From: JBOHRE01 sp050732635
GTDB lineage: Bacteria; Gemmatimonadota; Gemmatimonadetes; Longimicrobiales; RSA9
Assembly: GCA_050732635.1 (NCBI GenBank)
Contig: JBOHRE010000034.1
Location: 1-30,573, forward strand
DNA: 30,573 nucleotides
Reading direction: 5' to 3'
The notes beneath the pieces were generated by a model. The model did not search any database, had not been told where the DNA came from, and was given only the letters and a program-made list of their open reading frames with translations. Numbering within the stretch: the first letter of the stretch is position 1; every line of letters begins with the position of its first letter. The translations under genes were made by a program, and so were the position numbers. Shown here piece by piece: positions 13,954 through 23,367 of this stretch.

Positions 13954-15743
13954 TGGCGCGTCGCATCCATATCCTGCCCGACACGCTGGTGAGCCAGATC
14001 GCGGCAGGCGAGGTGGTCGAACGACCGGCCTCGGTCGTGAAGGAATTGGTGGAGAACGCGCTGGATGCCGGTGCCACCCGCGTCGAGATCGGGGTCCAGA
14101 ATGGTGGCAAGACGGAGATCCGCGTGGCCGACGACGGGCACGGTATGGGCCGGGAGGACGCGCTGCTCGCGCTCGACCGGCACGCGACGAGCAAGATCGG
14201 CGAGGTGGACGATCTACGCGCCGTTCGCACGTTCGGATTCCGCGGCGAGGCGCTGCCTTCGATCGGCTCGGTAACGCGGCTGACGTTGGAAACCGCCGAG
14301 TCGGGCGAGGTCGGCACCCGTGTGCGCGTGTCGGGCGGCCGCGTGCTGGGTGTCGAGGAATGTGCGCGGCAGGGCGGTACCACCATCACCGTGCGCAGCC
14401 TGTTCTTCAACGTGCCCGCGCGCGCGAAATTCCTCAAGAGCGCGGCGGCCGAGACGCGCGCGGTTGCCGACGTGGTGACGACGCTCGCCCTGGCCAACCT
14501 GTCGGTGTCGTTCCGACTGGAATCGAATGGACGCGAGCTGCTGGAGCTGCCCACGGCATCCGACCTATCGACGCGCGCCGCGGCGCTTTGGGGCGACGAG
14601 GTGGCCGCCCACTTCCTCGGCCTGATACGGCGTGCGGACGGTATCACGGTGGCCGGACTGATCGATCGGCCGGATGCCGCGGCGAGCGGGCCGCGGCGGA
14701 CCTATTTGTTCGTCGGTGGGCGGCCGTTCCGCGACCGCGAGCTCATCGCCGCCGCGGAGCGCGGGTACCGAACGACCGTGCCGCGCAGCGCGCGGCCCTC
14801 GCTGCTGCTCTACCTCGAGGTCCCGCCGGGCACCGTCGACGTGAACGTGCACCCGTCGAAGGCGGAGGTGAAGTTCAGCGAGCGCGGTCGGGTCGAGGAC
14901 GCCATCGAGCTGGCCGTGCGTGACGCGCTCGGCGGGATCGAGAGCGCGGCGCCGCTCGGCCGGGCAGCGCTGCCGCGACTCGCACCGCTCACGCAGCACG
15001 ACACGGCGCGGCGGCCAGCAACGCGCCCGGACGGCGAGCGGCCGCAGTTCACGCTGTTCGTGCGGGCGACGCAGCCTCACGAGCAGGAGCAGGAGGCAGC
15101 CGCGGCGCCGGCCGGAGCCCCCACGCCAGCCGCGGCGTCGACGTCGCCCGTAGCCGTGCAGGCTGGTGGCCCACGGCTCTGGCAGATCCACGACACCTAC
15201 ATTCTGGCCGAGACCCGCGGCGGGCTGATCATTGTCGACCAGCATTCAGCTCACGAGCGCGTGCTCTTCGATGAGCTGATGGCCGGCTTCTCGAGCGGCG
15301 GCGTGCCGAGCCAGCGTCTGCTGTTCCCGATCACATTGCGGCTGGCACCTGCCGAGTTCGCCGTCGTCGAAGACAATCGGAGCCTGTTCGCCCGCGCCGG
15401 TTTCGAGCTCGAGCCGTTCGGCGGGCGCACGATCCTGGTGCAATCGGTGCCGAACCCGCACCCCTACTTCGACGCGGAGCGCTGTCTACGCGAGATGCTC
15501 GGCGAACTGGCAGCCGGCAGCGAGCTGACCCGTTCGGCCAAGAACCAGCACGAGCGCATTGCGGCGACGTTCGCTTGCAAGGCGGCCGTGAAGGCGGGTC
15601 AGTCGCTGTCGCATCGAGAGCTGGTGCAGCTCTTCGATCGGTTGTTCGAGACCGCGCTGCCGTACCACGATGTGCACGGCCGACCGACGGTGATCCGGCT
15701 GTCATTGCAGGAGCTCGAGCGGCGTTTCGGTCGTCATGGCTGA
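13953..15743 (+). CDS. mutL: DNA mismatch repair protein MutL
   Basis: MutL links MutS mismatch recognition to strand removal. The 596-residue protein has an N-terminal GHKL ATPase domain with VVKELVENALDAGATR, DDGHGM, RHATSKI, TFGFRGEALPSI and GTTITVRSLFFNVPARAKFL, then the transducer domain (SKAEVKFSE). An Ala/Pro-rich linker (about 345-405) and a C-terminal dimerisation domain follow. The C-terminal nuclease motif is close to consensus at D429 (DQHSAHERVLFDE) and C542 (ACKAAVKAG). However, the usual CPHGRP reads DVHGRP at 573-578, so one metal ligand is changed. I chose the ATG that overlaps the tatD stop; an upstream in-frame ATG lies inside tatD. The 3' end overlaps miaA by 8 nt, a neighbour pair common in bacteria. 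Confidence 0.96.
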   Translation: MARRIHILPDTLVSQIAAGEVVERPASVVKELVENALDAGATRVEIGVQNGGKTEIRVADDGHGMGREDALLALDRHATSKIGEVDDLRAVRTFGFRGEALPSIGSVTRLTLETAESGEVGTRVRVSGGRVLGVEECARQGGTTITVRSLFFNVPARAKFLKSAAAETRAVADVVTTLALANLSVSFRLESNGRELLELPTASDLSTRAAALWGDEVAAHFLGLIRRADGITVAGLIDRPDAAASGPRRTYLFVGGRPFRDRELIAAAERGYRTTVPRSARPSLLLYLEVPPGTVDVNVHPSKAEVKFSERGRVEDAIELAVRDALGGIESAAPLGRAALPRLAPLTQHDTARRPATRPDGERPQFTLFVRATQPHEQEQEAAAAPAGAPTPAAASTSPVAVQAGGPRLWQIHDTYILAETRGGLIIVDQHSAHERVLFDELMAGFSSGGVPSQRLLFPITLRLAPAEFAVVEDNRSLFARAGFELEPFGGRTILVQSVPNPHPYFDAERCLREMLGELAAGSELTRSAKNQHERIAATFACKAAVKAGQSLSHRELVQLFDRLFETALPYHDVHGRPTVIRLSLQELERRFGRHG

Positions 15744-16677
15744 AGTCGGGCTGGTCATCACCGGCCCGACCGCGAGCGGTAAGACGGCGCTGTCGATCGC
15801 TGTTGCCGAGCGGCTCGGCGGCGAGATCATCTCGATGGATTCGCGCCAGGTCGTGTGCGGCATGAACATCGGCACCGCCAAGCCGAGCAGCGAGGAGCGG
15901 CGCGGCATCCCGCACCACGGGCTGGATGTCGTCGGACCCGCGGAACGCTACAGCGCGGGCGCGTTCGCGCGTGACGCGCGCCGCTGGATCGAGGCGATCC
16001 GGGCGCGGGACCGTGTGCCCGTGCTGGTCGGTGGCACGGGCTTCTTTCTGCGAGCCTTGTCCGAGCCGCTGTTCGCCGAGCCGCCGCTGGATCCGGTGCG
16101 CCGGGAACGGCTGCGCCAGTACCTGGCCACGTTGTCGGCAGTCGAGCTGGACCACTGGCTGCTGCGGCTCGACCCGGACGCCGGCGCGCGTCTGCGCCGC
16201 CAGGGTGGCCGCCAGCGCCGGTTGCGGGTGCTCGAGATGGTGCTGCTCACCGGCCGCACGCTCGACTGGTGGCATCACAACGCACGACCGCTCGCACCCG
16301 CCCTCGATCTGTTCGTCTTCGTGCTCGAGCTGCCGCGCCGGGAGCTGTACCGGCGGATCGATGACCGCGTCCACGCCATGGTGCGCGCCGGGCTGGTCGA
16401 GGAAGTGCAGGGGCTGCTCGCCGCCGGCCTTTCGGTGCGGGATCCAGCGTTCAGCGCGACGGGTTACCCGGAGATCGCGGCGTATCTGGAGGGTCGGTGC
16501 ACGCTGGCGGATGCGGTCGAAGCCATCCAGCGCGCGACCCGACGGTACGCGCGCCGCCAGATCACCTGGTTCCGGCATCAGCTTCCGGCGCACGCGGTGC
16601 GCATCGATGCCGCTCAGGCCCCTGAGCAACTGGCGGCGCGGATCGTGGATCACTGGAGACGAACGGAGGAGACGTGA
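15736..16677 (+). CDS. miaA: tRNA dimethylallyltransferase MiaA
   Basis: MiaA adds a dimethylallyl group to A37 of tRNAs that read codons beginning with U. The 313-residue protein has the P-loop GPTASGKT at about residues 9-16, SMDSRQV with the conserved catalytic Asp, GTAKPSSEE, HHGLDVV, and VLVGGTGFFLRAL. A helical tRNA-binding insert (about 120-200) is followed by SATGYPEIAAYLEG and TRRYARRQITWFR near the C-terminus, all MiaA signatures. It overlaps mutL by 8 nt and the next gene by 4 nt (GTGA), which indicates translational coupling. Confidence 0.96.
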   Translation: MAEVGLVITGPTASGKTALSIAVAERLGGEIISMDSRQVVCGMNIGTAKPSSEERRGIPHHGLDVVGPAERYSAGAFARDARRWIEAIRARDRVPVLVGGTGFFLRALSEPLFAEPPLDPVRRERLRQYLATLSAVELDHWLLRLDPDAGARLRRQGGRQRRLRVLEMVLLTGRTLDWWHHNARPLAPALDLFVFVLELPRRELYRRIDDRVHAMVRAGLVEEVQGLLAAGLSVRDPAFSATGYPEIAAYLEGRCTLADAVEAIQRATRRYARRQITWFRHQLPAHAVRIDAAQAPEQLAARIVDHWRRTEET

Positions 16678-17792
16678 AGATCGGGATTGTTTGCTATCCG
16701 GTGTACGGCGGTTCCGGTGTGGTCGCGACCGAGCTGGGTGTGGCGCTCGCACAGCGTGGACACGACGTCCATTTCATCAGCTACGCACATCCCTTCAGGT
16801 TGCCATTCTACGTCGAACGCGTCTTCTACCATGAGGTCGAGCTGCCGAACTACCCGCTGTTCGAGCATCCGCCGTACAGCCTGGCGTTGGCAGCGGCGAT
16901 CCATAGCTCCGCGGTGCGTCGTGAGCTCGATCTCGTCCACGCTCATTACGCCATGCCGCACGCGACCTCGGCCTGGATCGCGCGCGAGATGCTGGGCGAC
17001 GGACTCAAGGTGGTCACCACATTGCACGGCACCGATATCACGCTGGTCGGACGTGACCCTTCGTTCCGCGAGATCACCCGCTTCTCGATCCGTAAATCGG
17101 ATGGGCTGACCGCCGTTTCGGAGTACCTGCGTCGCGAGACGGTCGAGTACTTTGGCATCGAGGACCGGGCGATCCGCGTGATCCCGAACTTCGTCGACCT
17201 CAGCCGTTACCGGCGTGACCGCGAGCCGTGCCACCGAGCCGCGCTGGCGGGAGCCGATGAAAAGGTCATCATGCACATCTCGAACTTCCGCCCGGTGAAG
17301 CGGGTCGACGATGTGGTGCGGATCTTCGCGCGGATCGCCGCGCACATGCCGGCCCGACTCGTGCTCGTGGGCGACGGCCCCGAGCGAGGGCGGGCTCAAC
17401 AAACCGCGGAGGAGGAGGGCGTGGCGCCGCTGGTGGCGTTCCTCGGCAAGCAGGAATCGGTCGCCGACCTGCTGGCCTGCGCGGACCTCTTCCTGTTGCC
17501 GAGCGCATCGGAATCATTCGGGCTGGTTGCGCTGGAGGCTATGTCCTGCGGTGTGCCGGTCGTGGCCACAGCAGTCGGCGGCGTGCCCGAGGTGGTTCCG
17601 GATGGTCTGGCGGGTTACCTGTTGCCCGTCGGCGCGATCGAGCCCATGGCCGATGCCGGTGTGGCGCTGTTGTCCGATCGTGAGAAATGGCGCGCGGCCA
17701 GCGCCGCCGCCCGCGAAGCAGCGCGTCGCTTTTCCGCTGATGAAGTCGTGCCGCGCTACGAGCAATTGTATGAGGAGGTACTCGACGCATGA
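16674..17792 (+). CDS. bshA: N-acetyl-alpha-D-glucosaminyl L-malate synthase BshA
   Basis: This 372-residue GT4 glycosyltransferase matches the BshA subfamily. BshA joins UDP-GlcNAc to L-malate in the first step of bacillithiol synthesis. Characteristic stretches are CYPVYGGSGVVATELG at the N-terminus, VHFISYAHPFRLPF, the long TLHGTDITLVGRDPSF and ITRFSIRKSDGLTAVS, VIPNFVDLSRY, and the donor-site motif SESFGLVALEAMSCGVPVVAT with its E-x7-E pair. A GGAGGA Shine-Dalgarno run lies 3-4 nt before a GTG start that overlaps the miaA stop. bshB and bshC, needed to complete bacillithiol, are not in the window. A different GT4 acceptor is possible, but the N-terminal signature is strongly BshA-like. 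Confidence 0.9.
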   Translation: MKIGIVCYPVYGGSGVVATELGVALAQRGHDVHFISYAHPFRLPFYVERVFYHEVELPNYPLFEHPPYSLALAAAIHSSAVRRELDLVHAHYAMPHATSAWIAREMLGDGLKVVTTLHGTDITLVGRDPSFREITRFSIRKSDGLTAVSEYLRRETVEYFGIEDRAIRVIPNFVDLSRYRRDREPCHRAALAGADEKVIMHISNFRPVKRVDDVVRIFARIAAHMPARLVLVGDGPERGRAQQTAEEEGVAPLVAFLGKQESVADLLACADLFLLPSASESFGLVALEAMSCGVPVVATAVGGVPEVVPDGLAGYLLPVGAIEPMADAGVALLSDREKWRAASAAAREAARRFSADEVVPRYEQLYEEVLDA

Positions 17793-18580
17793 GTGCCTTC
17801 GAGGCAGTGCTGCTGGGCTTGGTGCAGGGGCTCACCGAATTCCTTCCGGTATCCAGCTCGGGCCATCTGGTGATGAGCCAGGAGGTGCTCGGGATCGACA
17901 GCCCTGGCGTGTTCCTCGAGGTCGCGCTGCACCTCGCGACGCTGCTGTCGGTCGTGCTCGTGTACCGCCGAACGTTGCTTCGCCTGCTCGTCGGCACACT
18001 CCAAGGCAACCGCGAGGCCGTCGGGTACGTCGGTCTGCTCCTGGTCGCATCCGTGCCCGCAGGTGTCGTCGGGTTGGGCTTCGAGGACGCGATCGAAGCG
18101 ACCTTCGATACGCCCGCCGTGACCGGCTTCATGTTGATCGTCACGGGTTTTCTGCTCTGGTCGACGCGCCGGGTCGCCCGCCGGCCGGACCAGGAGGTGA
18201 TGGTGCCCGGCTGGAAGTTGGCGCTCGGCATCGGCGCTGCGCAGGCTTTCGCGATCCTGCCCGGGATTTCCCGATCCGGCTCCACGATCACGGCCGGTCT
18301 CTGGGCGCGCATGAATGGCGCGGCCGCAGCCGAGTTCTCCTTCCTGATGTCGATCCCGGCGATCGCGGGTGCCGTCGTCCTCCAGCTCCCGGAAACCTCG
18401 GGTTCCGTCGCCCTGCTCGGGTTGGGAGCGCTGATTGCCGGATTTCTCGCCGCTCTGATCAGTGGCATCGCCGCGATCATTGCGCTCGTCTGGCTGTTGC
18501 GGCGACAGGAGTTCTACAAGTTCGCCTTCTACCTCTGGCCGGTCGGCAGCGCCTTCCTGCTCTACCTGTGGCTGCGCTGA
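17789..18580 (+). CDS. uppP: undecaprenyl-diphosphatase UppP (BacA)
   Basis: This 263-residue integral membrane enzyme dephosphorylates undecaprenyl diphosphate, recycling the lipid carrier for peptidoglycan and other surface polymers. Both active-site motifs are present: GLTEFLPVSSSGHL near residues 14-27, and LPGISRSGSTITAGLW near 160-175. About eight hydrophobic segments span the chain. The ATG overlaps the bshA stop (ATGA), with GAGGAGG about 10 nt upstream. The family is also known for bacitracin tolerance when overproduced. The last 13 nt overlap the probable nadC start. Confidence 0.96.
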   Translation: MSAFEAVLLGLVQGLTEFLPVSSSGHLVMSQEVLGIDSPGVFLEVALHLATLLSVVLVYRRTLLRLLVGTLQGNREAVGYVGLLLVASVPAGVVGLGFEDAIEATFDTPAVTGFMLIVTGFLLWSTRRVARRPDQEVMVPGWKLALGIGAAQAFAILPGISRSGSTITAGLWARMNGAAAAEFSFLMSIPAIAGAVVLQLPETSGSVALLGLGALIAGFLAALISGIAAIIALVWLLRRQEFYKFAFYLWPVGSAFLLYLWLR

Positions 18581-19425
18581 CGCCGTCCTTCCGTCCGCTT
18601 GCGGCGCTGGTCGCCGCCGCGCTCGAGGAGGACCTCGGCGATGGCGATCGAACCACGCTATGGACGGTGCCCGAAGGCGCGCGCGCGCGTGCGCGCGTCG
18701 TCGCCAAGGCGCCGGGCGTCATCGCCGGCACCGCGGCGGCCGTCGAGGTGTTCCGCCAGCTCGATCCGCACATCTGCGCCGAGATCGTGTGCGCGGACGG
18801 CACCGGCGTCCACACCGGCGAGGTCGTGCTGCGCATCAGCGGCGCGGCACGTGCCATACTCTCGGGCGAGCGTACCGCGCTGAACTTCCTGCAGCGGCTG
18901 TCCGGTATCGCGACACTGGCGCGCCGCTTCGTCGCTGCCGTCGAGGGGACCGGCGCGCGCATCCTGGACACGCGCAAGACGACACCGGGCTGGCGCGCCC
19001 TGGAAAAGGCCGCCGTGCGCGCCGGCGGTGCCGACAACCACCGCACCGGTCTGTACGACATGGTGTTGCTGAAGGAGAACCACCTCGCGATCGCCGGCGG
19101 CATCGCTTCGGCACTGGACCGGGTTCGCGCAAGGAATCGCGGCCGCCTGCCCGTCGCAGTCGAGGTGCGCAGCATGGCCGAGGTCGCTGAAGCATTGGGC
19201 GCCGGCGCCGAACGGCTGCTGCTCGACAACATGTCCGTCGACGAGCTGCGCGAGGCGGTCCACAGCGCCCGGGCCAAACCCGGCGTCACCGTCGAAGCTT
19301 CAGGTAAGGTGAGCCTCGAGCGCGTGCGTGCCGTTGCGGCGACCGGCGTCGATTTCATCAGCGTCGGCGCGCTCACGCACTCGGCGCCGGCGCTCGATCT
19401 GTCGCTGCTCATCGATCTGGAGTGA
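18568..19425 (+). CDS. nadC: quinolinate phosphoribosyltransferase NadC
   Basis: NadC converts quinolinate and PRPP to nicotinate mononucleotide in de novo NAD synthesis. From the GTG at 18568 the protein has 285 residues, the normal size. It shows LVAAALEEDLGDGDRTT at the N-terminus, SGERTALNFLQRLSGIAT, and the family signature ILDTRKTTPGWRALEKAAV, followed by GGADNHRTGLYDMVLLKENH. EVRSMAEV, LLLDNMS and EASGKVSLE...GVDFISVGALTHS come near the end. The frame is open far upstream inside uppP and bshA, but that part is a shadow frame; GTG 18568 is the only good start near the family N-terminus and overlaps uppP by 13 nt. No Shine-Dalgarno is evident, so coupling to uppP translation is likely. 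Confidence 0.94.
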   Translation: MAALTPSFRPLAALVAAALEEDLGDGDRTTLWTVPEGARARARVVAKAPGVIAGTAAAVEVFRQLDPHICAEIVCADGTGVHTGEVVLRISGAARAILSGERTALNFLQRLSGIATLARRFVAAVEGTGARILDTRKTTPGWRALEKAAVRAGGADNHRTGLYDMVLLKENHLAIAGGIASALDRVRARNRGRLPVAVEVRSMAEVAEALGAGAERLLLDNMSVDELREAVHSARAKPGVTVEASGKVSLERVRAVAATGVDFISVGALTHSAPALDLSLLIDLE

Positions 19426-20243
19426 GCGACTCGGGCGCGCTGCTCCGTAGCTGGGAAGGGCGCGACATCGATGCCTGGCGCGCCGCCTGGCACGTTCCGG
19501 CGCTCGAGATCCATCGCACCCTGGGCTCGACCAATGATCGCGCCCGTGCCCTGGCAGCCGACGGCGCGGCCGGTGGTACAACGATCCTGGCTGATGTGCA
19601 GACCGCCGGGCGCGGACGCCACGGCCGCGCCTGGGTCGCGCCCGGTGGCCGCGGACTTCTGCTGTCCATGGTGCTGCGGCCCGCGAGTTCGATGCCGCAC
19701 GAGGTGGCCTACGGGGCGCTGCCGCTGCGCGTCGGCTTGGCCGTGACACGCGCGGTCGAACGCGTAGCGGGCATCGGACCGCGGCTCAAGTGGCCCAACG
19801 ATGTCCTGGTCGACGGACGAAAACTGGCGGGAATCCTCTGCGAGACCGCACACGCTGCCGGTCGCGTCTTCGCCATCGCCGGGATCGGACTCAATGTCGA
19901 CCAAACGGCCGACGAGCTCCCCGCCGGCGTGCTGGCCACGTCGTTCCGGCTGCTGGGCTGGACCGTGCAGCGCAGCTCCCTGGCGGGTGCGCTGATCGCC
20001 GAGCTACTGCTTCTGGCGACGTCGCCCCTGCAGCCGCTCGACGCCGCCGAGCTCGCGGCGTTCGCTGCACGCGATGCGCTCCGCGGCCGGACCGTCCGGC
20101 TCGAGCCGGACGGCGCGACCGGCCGCGCCGAAGGCGTCGACGCCGATGGCGCCTTGCGGCTCCGTCAGCCCGACGGACGACTGGTGCGCCGCCATGGCGG
20201 CACCGTACGCTTCATGCCCAACGAGAACCCCGGACCGCCATGA
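19422..20243 (+). CDS. birA: biotin--[acetyl-CoA-carboxylase] ligase
   Basis: The enzyme activates biotin to biotinyl-AMP and attaches it to the carrier protein of acetyl-CoA carboxylase and related enzymes. Its 273 residues contain GSTNDRARALA, QTAGRGRHGRAW (adenylate-binding glycine-rich loop), GGRGLLLSMVLRP, KWPNDVLVDGRKLAGILCET and IAGIGLNV. A small SH3-like C-terminal domain (about 225-268) follows. There is no N-terminal helix-turn-helix, so it is a ligase only and not a biotin-operon repressor. The GTG start overlaps the nadC stop (GTGA), and the stop overlaps the coaX start (ATGA). Confidence 0.95.
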   Translation: MSDSGALLRSWEGRDIDAWRAAWHVPALEIHRTLGSTNDRARALAADGAAGGTTILADVQTAGRGRHGRAWVAPGGRGLLLSMVLRPASSMPHEVAYGALPLRVGLAVTRAVERVAGIGPRLKWPNDVLVDGRKLAGILCETAHAAGRVFAIAGIGLNVDQTADELPAGVLATSFRLLGWTVQRSSLAGALIAELLLLATSPLQPLDAAELAAFAARDALRGRTVRLEPDGATGRAEGVDADGALRLRQPDGRLVRRHGGTVRFMPNENPGPP

Positions 20244-21013
20244 TCATCGCGTTCGACGTCGGCAACACCGAAACGCTGATCGGACTCTTCCGCGATCACG
20301 AGCTGACGCGCCACTGGCGAATCTCGACCCGCGCCAGCCGCACCAGCGACGAGATCGGGCTCCTGCTTCGGGGCCTGCTCCGCGAAGCCGGCGAGGACAC
20401 TGCAGAAATCAGCGGCGCCGTGCTCGCCTCCGTCGTGCCGACGGCCACCACTTCGCTCAGCGCCGCCTGCGAGCGCCATCTCGGAGCGCCCGCCCACATC
20501 GTCCGTGCCGACTCGCCTCTGCCCATCCGCATCGACATCGACGAGCCCCTCACCGTCGGACCCGATCGCGTCGTCAACACGCTGGCCGCCGCCCGGCTCT
20601 ACGGCCGCGATACCATCGCCGTCGACCTCGGCACCGCTACCACGTTCGACTGCATTACAGCCGACGGTGTCTTCATCGGCGGCGTCATCGCGCCCGGCGT
20701 CCACACCGGCGCCGAGAGCCTCGTCCGCCGCACCGCTCGACTGCCGCTCGTCGGGCTCGAGCGCCCACCGCGCGTCATCGGCCGCCGCACTGAATCCGCA
20801 CTCCACAGCGGCATCTTCTTCGGCGCCGTGGCCGCCATCGACGGTATCGTGCGCCGCATTCGCGAGGAATGGCAGCGGCCCGCCGTTCTGGTCGTCGCCA
20901 CCGGCGGCCTCGCCACCCTGCTCGCTCCCCACTGCGAGACCGTCGAGAAGATCGAACCCTTCCTCACCCTCTATGGGCTGGAGCTGGCATTTCAGCACCT
21001 GGCGGGCGACTGA
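20240..21013 (+). CDS. coaX: type III pantothenate kinase CoaX
   Basis: CoaX phosphorylates pantothenate, the first step of CoA synthesis. The 257-residue protein belongs to the ASKHA fold, with MIIAFDVGNTETLIGLF (phosphate-binding loop), VGPDRVVNTLAAARLYG, and VDLGTATTFDCITADGVFIGG, followed by IAPGVH. GIFFGAVAAIDGIV and VVATGGLATLLAP lie near the end. The start ATG overlaps the birA stop; longer in-frame starts would lie within birA and lack family similarity. It closes the eight-gene overlapping run. nadC, birA and coaX next to each other make a compact cofactor block. Confidence 0.95.
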   Translation: MIIAFDVGNTETLIGLFRDHELTRHWRISTRASRTSDEIGLLLRGLLREAGEDTAEISGAVLASVVPTATTSLSAACERHLGAPAHIVRADSPLPIRIDIDEPLTVGPDRVVNTLAAARLYGRDTIAVDLGTATTFDCITADGVFIGGVIAPGVHTGAESLVRRTARLPLVGLERPPRVIGRRTESALHSGIFFGAVAAIDGIVRRIREEWQRPAVLVVATGGLATLLAPHCETVEKIEPFLTLYGLELAFQHLAGD

Positions 21014-21126
21014 CCGCACCGGCGTGACCTGGCTGCAGAGCCAGATTGGCGCGCCGTTTCTGCCAGGCCGGCAGGACCTCTCAGGCACGCTCGCTGCACC
21101 CGCCAGCCCGCGCAGCCCGGGCCGGC

Positions 21127-21154
21127 TTGACAGGCGGCCGCGGCGCCCTAACTT
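21127..21154 (+). promoter_or_regulatory. sigma70-type promoter of groES-groEL
   Basis: A perfect TTGACA (21127-21132) and TAACTT (21149-21154) are 16 bp apart, so the start should lie near 21161. The CIRCE operator begins a few bases downstream, the usual arrangement for HrcA repression of a housekeeping promoter. The gap 21014-21236 otherwise shows no gene and no clear terminator for coaX. Confidence 0.78.
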
Positions 21155-21164
21155 GAGGCGGCTG

Positions 21165-21191
21165 TTAGCACTCGATGAAGTGGAGTGCTAA
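21165..21191 (+). promoter_or_regulatory. CIRCE element (HrcA operator)
   Basis: TTAGCACTC (21165-21173) and GAGTGCTAA (21183-21191) form a perfect inverted repeat with the canonical 9-bp spacer, 46 bp upstream of groES. HrcA binds CIRCE and represses chaperonin genes until heat stress diverts GroEL. hrcA itself is not in the window. Confidence 0.97.
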
Positions 21192-21236
21192 GGGCGCGAG
21201 GCAACGGGTCCCACGCACAACGGAGGAGCAACACGT

Positions 21237-21545
21237 ATGGCGACTGTAGCTGCCACCAAGATCCGCCCGCTGGCCGATCGTGTGGTGGTCAAGGCGCTCG
21301 AGGAGACCGAGCAGATGCGGGGCGGGCTGTACATCCCGGATACGGCGAAGGAGAAGCCCCAGCAGGGCGAGATCATCGCGGTCGGCGATGGCAAGCTGAC
21401 GGACGAAGGGAAGCGAATCCCGCTGGATGTGAAGGCCGGCGATCGGGTGCTGTACGGCAAGTACAGCGGCACGGAGGTGACGGTCGGGGATGAGCAGTAC
21501 CTGATTCTACGAGAGTCCGATGTACTGGCGGTGATCCAGAAGTAG
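21237..21545 (+). CDS. groES: co-chaperonin GroES
   Basis: GroES caps the GroEL folding chamber as a heptameric lid. The protein has 102 residues, against about 95-97 for most, with a few extra at the N-terminus (MATVAATK). It shows IRPLADRVVVKALEETE, the mobile-loop region ending in GGLYIPDTAKEKPQQGEIIAVG, VKAGDRVLYGKYSGTEV and YLILRESDVLAVI. GGAGG lies about 10 nt before the ATG. It is the first gene of the CIRCE-controlled operon; groEL follows after 67 nt. Confidence 0.98.
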   Translation: MATVAATKIRPLADRVVVKALEETEQMRGGLYIPDTAKEKPQQGEIIAVGDGKLTDEGKRIPLDVKAGDRVLYGKYSGTEVTVGDEQYLILRESDVLAVIQK

Positions 21546-21612
21546 AGGTCGGCGTCAGGCTCGAAAACGAAGAAGCGAACCAGACACAACCAGCGAGAGG
21601 GAGGAGCCAGCG

Positions 21613-23247
<1,635 letters not shown>

Positions 23248-23307
23248 GCGAATCCGCAGCGCGCGACCGCCAAGCTGGCAGCGGTCCGCTCCGAGGCGGC
23301 CAGCGGA

Positions 23308-23334
23308 GGGCGGGGGCTTCGGCTCCCGCCCTTT
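23308..23334 (+). terminator. intrinsic terminator after groEL
   Basis: GGGCGGGGGC and GCTCCCGCCC pair over 10 bp (one G-T) around a TTCG tetraloop at 23318-23321, followed by TTT only. The UUCG loop makes the hairpin very stable; the U-tract is short. Confidence 0.8.
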
Positions 23335-23367
23335 CGCGTTCGGGCTCCTTTTCACCACGATGGTCGG

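Noticed and set aside
15331..16752. Long minus-strand frame over mutL and miaA
   Set aside because: It is antisense to two conserved genes and of low-complexity composition, so it is a shadow frame.
17311..18567. Upstream extension of nadC to 704 residues
   Set aside because: This part overlaps bshA and uppP in another frame and looks like shadow translation; the NadC family begins near the GTG at 18568.
21014..21126. Small gene or terminator after coaX
   Set aside because: No frame shows a start with a ribosome site or family likeness, and no stem followed by a T-run was found.
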